Shown here piece by piece: positions 61,034 through 64,000 of a DNA stretch of 64,000 bases; the first letter of the stretch is position 1, and each line of letters starts with the position of its first letter. Origin of the DNA: Lentibacillus siamensis (lineage in GTDB: Bacteria; Bacillota; Bacilli; Bacillales; Amphibacillaceae); NCBI RefSeq assembly GCF_039522605.1, contig NZ_BAAADS010000012.1, positions 124,001-188,000 on the forward strand, written 5' to 3'. Both the position numbers and the translations under genes were made by a program. The notes beneath the pieces were generated by a model. It worked only from the letters and a program-made list of their open reading frames with translations, was not told the DNA's origin and made no database searches.

Positions 61034-61310
61034 TTTGCAGTTTTTCTCCCAGAAAAAAGGTGCCGGCAGTACTAAAAACGGTCGGGATTCGGAATCAAAA
61101 CGCCTTGGTGCCAAACGTGGCGATGGTCAGTTTGTAACAGGTGGATCGATTCTTTTCCGTCAACGCGGAACAAAAATTTATCCAGGTACAAATGTAGGCC
61201 GTGGCGGAGATGACACACTGTTTTCCAAAATTGATGGTGTCGTTAAATTTGAACGGTATGGACGCGATCGCAAAAAAGTCAGTGTCTACCCGGCTGCTAA
61301 AGAAGCATAG
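61020..61310 (+). CDS. rpmA: 50S ribosomal protein L27 with Prp-cleaved extension
   Basis: L27 (96 residues). The N-terminus MLRLDLQFFSQKKGAGSTKN has the Prp motif, with cleavage expected after Phe9 to expose the mature end that reaches the peptidyl-transferase centre. GTKIYPGTNVGRGGDDTLF is typical L27. ATG 61020 follows AAGGAGGTACACC; the longer frame would begin inside prp. Confidence 0.98.
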   Translation: MLRLDLQFFSQKKGAGSTKNGRDSESKRLGAKRGDGQFVTGGSILFRQRGTKIYPGTNVGRGGDDTLFSKIDGVVKFERYGRDRKKVSVYPAAKEA

Positions 61311-61329
61311 TTTTAAGAAAAACGTAAAA

Positions 61330-61360
61330 AACTCCAGCCAGATGGTTGGAGTTTTTTTAC
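61330..61360 (+). terminator. terminator after rpmA
   Basis: AACTCCAGCC and GGTTGGAGTT pair (one wobble), followed by TTTTTT. Confidence 0.85.
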
Positions 61361-61550
61361 TGGGCCCTTTTAGTTGATAGTGCTACATTTGCTCAAAAAA
61401 CTATCGCAGCGCCTTCTTTTTATCGCGGGTAAGTGCCGAGCCTTCTCAGCTCGCTCCTCGCTTAGCTTTTTTCACGCAGAAGTCTCGCATATTCCAACGG
61501 CTGGTTAAAAGGGTTTGACTTCTTACTTGTACAATTTAAATTGATTTTGG

Positions 61551-61676
61551 TACGGCGGGTTTTTCCAAATGTACGGCGGCAATTTGCCTTTATACGGCGG
61601 TTTCGTGCCAAAGTACGGCGCGATTCCACTTTTGTTCGGCGGATTTCCGGCAGAGTACGGCGGTGGATAAATGAAC
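61551..61676 (+). repeat. 21-bp-periodic array, six units with TACGGCGG core
   Basis: Cores begin at 61551, 61572, 61593, 61614, 61635 and 61656, exactly 21 bp apart. They read TACGGCGG (four times), TACGGCGC and TTCGGCGG. The 13 bases after each core are all different. A weak relic may start at 61530. The period is a multiple of three and of two DNA helical turns. One frame reads as heptads beginning YGG (opening after TGA 61542-61544, closing at TAA 61668-61670). Another plus frame reads VRR/IRR heptads, and a minus frame reads RRT heptads. None has convincing initiation signals. The flanking 61361-61530 and 61677-61800 show no gene. Confidence 0.85.
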
Positions 61677-61857
61677 AAGTTCCAGCGCAGGTGATTTCAC
61701 ACAATCAGCATAGCTTTACTTTTGCGTTTTATAAATATTGTTTAATAACAACATCTTTTTGAAAACTAGCCGTTTACAATAATCAGCATTTATTAATTTA
61801 TTGATTTTCATTTCGTTTATTTTCTGCTATACTCATCATACTATTGGGGGACGAAAA

Positions 61858-62385
61858 ATGCATGAGGAAGATGTAGTCAATATTTTACGGCATTACCGGC
61901 ATGATCTGATGAATCATCTTCAGATTGTACAGGGATATTTAAGTATGGATAAACCGGAAAAAGCAAAGTCGAAAATGGAAAAATTAATGAAACTTTTGGA
62001 AGAAGAACATAAGCTTGTTAACTTAAACCTGCCAAAGTTTGCTTTATGTCTGCTTCAGTTTAATACCAATTATCAGAATTTCCGTTTAGAATACCAAATA
62101 CATACGAATAGACAAGATTTACGTTTACTGGATAATATTCTTGTTGAGCAATGCCAGCAAGTTATGGCCAAGGCTGTTGATGCAGCTGATGAAATGGAAC
62201 TTTACACGGTGAATTTGCAGTTGAGTGAGCTGAACAAGCAAGGCCAGTCAGGTGTTGAAGTGAATTTTTCATTCCAGGGAAACTTTAAAAAGGAAATACA
62301 AATAAAAGGTACAGAAACTATGGATCTGACTATGAGCCGGACAGATGAAGGCGTTGTATGCACGTTTCAGATTCCATGCGATTGA
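61858..62385 (+). CDS. spo0B: sporulation phosphotransferase Spo0B
   Basis: Spo0B (175 residues) relays phosphate from Spo0F to Spo0A. The phospho-acceptor His15 lies in ILRHYRHDLMNHLQIVQGYL, followed by a second helix of the four-helix-bundle core and a degenerate ATPase-like C-terminal domain. ATG 61858 follows TTGGGGGACGAA; the longer upstream frame has no ribosome-binding site. It precedes obg by 11 bp, as in B. subtilis. Confidence 0.94.
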   Translation: MHEEDVVNILRHYRHDLMNHLQIVQGYLSMDKPEKAKSKMEKLMKLLEEEHKLVNLNLPKFALCLLQFNTNYQNFRLEYQIHTNRQDLRLLDNILVEQCQQVMAKAVDAADEMELYTVNLQLSELNKQGQSGVEVNFSFQGNFKKEIQIKGTETMDLTMSRTDEGVVCTFQIPCD

Positions 62386-62396
62386 GGTGATCATCT

Positions 62397-63677
62397 ATGT
62401 TTGTCGATCAGGTTAGTGTATTTGTGAAAGCAGGTGACGGAGGGAACGGCCTTGTTGGTTACCGTCGCGAGAAATATGTTCCTAAAGGTGGACCTGCTGG
62501 CGGAGACGGTGGAAATGGCGGTGATGTGATGTTTAAAGTCGATGAGGGATTAAACACATTAATGGATTTCCGTTATACGAAACATTATAAGGCGAAACGC
62601 GGAGAAAATGGCATGAGCAAAAATCAGCATGGTAAAAATGCGAACCCGTTAATTGTTTCTGTGCCACCAGGTACCACTGTTTTTGATGAAACTACCGGGG
62701 AAGTAATTGCTGACTTAACCGTTCACGGCCAAGAAGCGGTGATTGCCAAAGGTGGTCGTGGCGGTCGTGGCAATTCAAGGTTTGCCAGCCCTAAGAACCC
62801 AGCACCGGATTTTGCTGAAAATGGTGAACCAGGGATTGAACGAAACATAAAAGTAGAGCTGAAATTAATTGCAGACGTTGGACTTGTTGGCTTTCCAAGT
62901 GTTGGAAAATCAACCTTGCTGTCAGTTATGAGTGCAGCAAAACCTAAAATTGCGGATTATCATTTCACAACATTATCACCGAACCTTGGTGTTGTTGATG
63001 CAGGTGATCAGCGGAGTTTTGTCATTGCCGACCTTCCCGGATTGATTGAGGGTGCACATCAAGGAGTTGGTTTAGGCTATCAGTTCCTGCGTCATGTGGA
63101 ACGGACAAGGGTTATTCTTCATGTGGTGGATATGGCAGGTACTGAAGGAAGAGACCCTTATGATGACTATTTGAAAATCAATGAAGAATTGTCAGCCTAC
63201 GATCCGAAGTTATTGGAACGTCCACAAATTATTGCTGCCAATAAAATGGAAATGCCCGGCGCAGAGGAAAATCTTTCTGCGTTCAGGTCAAAATTATCCG
63301 AAAACTATCCTGTTTTTCCGTTATCCGCTTTTACAAAACAGGGATTGCGCGACATGATATATACAATATCCGATACACTGGATACTATTCCGAAAAAAGC
63401 GCCTGAAGTGGATGATACAGATGAAAAAGTTGTTTACCGGCATAAGAAAGAAGAAGTTCCGTTTGTTATTTCACGAGATTCGGATGGAGCATATGTGTTA
63501 TCCGGGGCTAAGATTGAGAAATTGTTTAAAATGACCGATTTCTCTAGAGATGAAGGCGTACAACGGTTTGCCAGACAACTTCGCGCAATGGGTGTGGACG
63601 ATGCGCTGCGAAAACAAGGCGCAAAAGATGGTGATACCATTCGACTGATGGATTTTGAATTCGAGTTTATCGAGTAA
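62397..63677 (+). CDS. obg: GTPase Obg/CgtA
   Basis: Obg (426 residues), an essential ribosome- and stress-associated GTPase. The glycine-rich N-domain (1-158, GGPAGGDGGNGGDVMF) precedes the G domain (G1 GFPSVGKST, G3 DLPGLIEGAHQG, G4 NKME) and a C-terminal OCT domain (VPFVISRDSDGAYVLSG). The start follows GAGGTGATCT. It links to Spo0A activation in B. subtilis, consistent with spo0B upstream. Confidence 0.98.
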   Translation: MFVDQVSVFVKAGDGGNGLVGYRREKYVPKGGPAGGDGGNGGDVMFKVDEGLNTLMDFRYTKHYKAKRGENGMSKNQHGKNANPLIVSVPPGTTVFDETTGEVIADLTVHGQEAVIAKGGRGGRGNSRFASPKNPAPDFAENGEPGIERNIKVELKLIADVGLVGFPSVGKSTLLSVMSAAKPKIADYHFTTLSPNLGVVDAGDQRSFVIADLPGLIEGAHQGVGLGYQFLRHVERTRVILHVVDMAGTEGRDPYDDYLKINEELSAYDPKLLERPQIIAANKMEMPGAEENLSAFRSKLSENYPVFPLSAFTKQGLRDMIYTISDTLDTIPKKAPEVDDTDEKVVYRHKKEEVPFVISRDSDGAYVLSGAKIEKLFKMTDFSRDEGVQRFARQLRAMGVDDALRKQGAKDGDTIRLMDFEFEFIE

Positions 63678-63705
63678 TATTACACATGGTAAAGAGGGGA
63701 ACAAA

Positions 63706-64000
63706 TTGGAAAGTATAGGATACTTAGGTCCAAAAGGGACATTCACAAAGTTAGCGGTCGATTCAGCTTTTAATGGGGGAGAAAAATTTAGCTTTGAAAC
63801 AATTCCTGAATGTATCGATGCTGTCGGGAATGGTCAAATCGATATTGGTGTCGTTCCACTTGAAAATGCGATAGAGGGTACGGTTCAATTAACGGTTGAT
63901 TATCTCGTTCATCAAGTGAGATTACCAATTTTTGCAGAAATCGTTGTACCCATCCAACAGCATTTACTTGTTAATTCAGAATTTACCGGTGACATGGATG
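63706..64000 (+). CDS. pheA: prephenate dehydratase, N-terminal part (cut by window edge)
   Basis: The frame from TTG 63706, behind AGAGGGGAACAAA, runs open to the window end. It encodes the start of prephenate dehydratase: SIGYLGPKGTFTKLAVDSAF, then IDIGVVPLENAIEGTVQLTV. The enzyme makes phenylpyruvate for phenylalanine. In B. subtilis pheB (ACT-domain protein) lies between obg and pheA; here pheA follows obg by 28 bp. Confidence 0.94.
   Translation, partial: MESIGYLGPKGTFTKLAVDSAFNGGEKFSFETIPECIDAVGNGQIDIGVVPLENAIEGTVQLTVDYLVHQVRLPIFAEIVVPIQQHLLVNSEFTGDMD

Noticed and set aside
61551..61676. CRISPR array
   Set aside because: The constant part is only 8 bp, spacers are 13 bp, and no cas genes are present. 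Dimensions do not fit any CRISPR type.
61462..61704. 80-codon minus-strand frame with RRT heptads across the 21-bp array
   Set aside because: It is open mainly because the array has a period divisible by three; at least two plus frames are open as well. No ribosome-binding site precedes its start, and the equivalent frame at 34 kb is interrupted by a stop. I list the array as a repeat instead.
1..64000. Prophage, transposase or integrase genes
   Set aside because: No frame encodes recognisable phage structural, integrase or transposase proteins. The only mobile-looking parts are short non-coding repeats.

Overview
This is a chromosomal segment from a low-GC, endospore-forming Firmicute of the family Bacillaceae. 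The protein sequences and several dispersed intergenic repeats suggest the Virgibacillus/Oceanobacillus/Lentibacillus group, but the genus is an inference. Almost every backbone gene has a recognisable Bacillus subtilis counterpart in the same order: (lcfA)-fadR-fadB-etfB-etfA, trxA, uvrC, yslB, sdhCAB, ysmA, gerE, ysmB, racE, gerM, rph, ysnA, ysnB, ysoA, tig, clpX, lonA, ysxC, hemAXCDBL, spoVID, ysxE, valS, folC, spoIIB, radC, mreBCD, minCD, spoIVFAB, rplU, prp, rpmA, spo0B, obg, pheA. TTG start codons with good ribosome-binding sites are frequent (fadB, ysmA, ysmB, racE, gerE, hemA, spoVID, spoIIB, mreB, spoIVFB, pheA).

Layout. 1-4.4 kb: fatty-acid beta-oxidation and electron-transfer flavoprotein genes, with a perfect FadR-type operator before fadR. 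4.6-11.4 kb: thioredoxin, UvrC, YslB, the succinate dehydrogenase operon and a thioesterase. 11.6-14.6 kb: an orphan Fur-controlled siderophore-binding lipoprotein, gerE with a sigma-K-type promoter, and a K+/H+ antiporter. 14.6-19.3 kb: ysmB-racE, gerM, rph-ysnA-ysnB. 19.4-19.6 kb: tRNA-Gly and tRNA-Arg. 19.8-27 kb: protein quality control (ysoA, tig, clpX, lonA, ysxC). 27-36.5 kb: the tetrapyrrole operon hemAXCDBL, then spore-coat genes spoVID and ysxE. 36.7-39.7 kb: T-box leader and valS.

39.7-50.6 kb is an accessory block placed between valS and folC, which are adjacent in B. subtilis. It holds a 5'-truncated ResA/TlpA gene joined to a dispersed repeat, a persulfide/reactive-sulfur detoxification cluster (rhodanese, DsrE-like, rhodanese-persulfide dioxygenase, TusA, TauE) with a CstR repressor and three matching operator-like sites, a methyltransferase, a CcdA/ResA-type thiol-redox cluster with a two-component system, and a tandem pair of RimK-like ATP-grasp ligases on the minus strand.

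50.7-64 kb returns to conserved order: folC, spoIIB, radC, mreBCD, minCD, spoIVFAB, rplU-prp-rpmA, spo0B, obg and the start of pheA. Relative to B. subtilis, lonB, comC, maf and pheB are not seen in their usual places.

The most unusual structure is a 21-bp-periodic array between rpmA and spo0B: six units, each an 8-bp core TACGGCGG plus 13 variable bases. A second, more decayed array with the same period and core lies in the opposite orientation between hemL and spoVID. No standard feature type explains these arrays.
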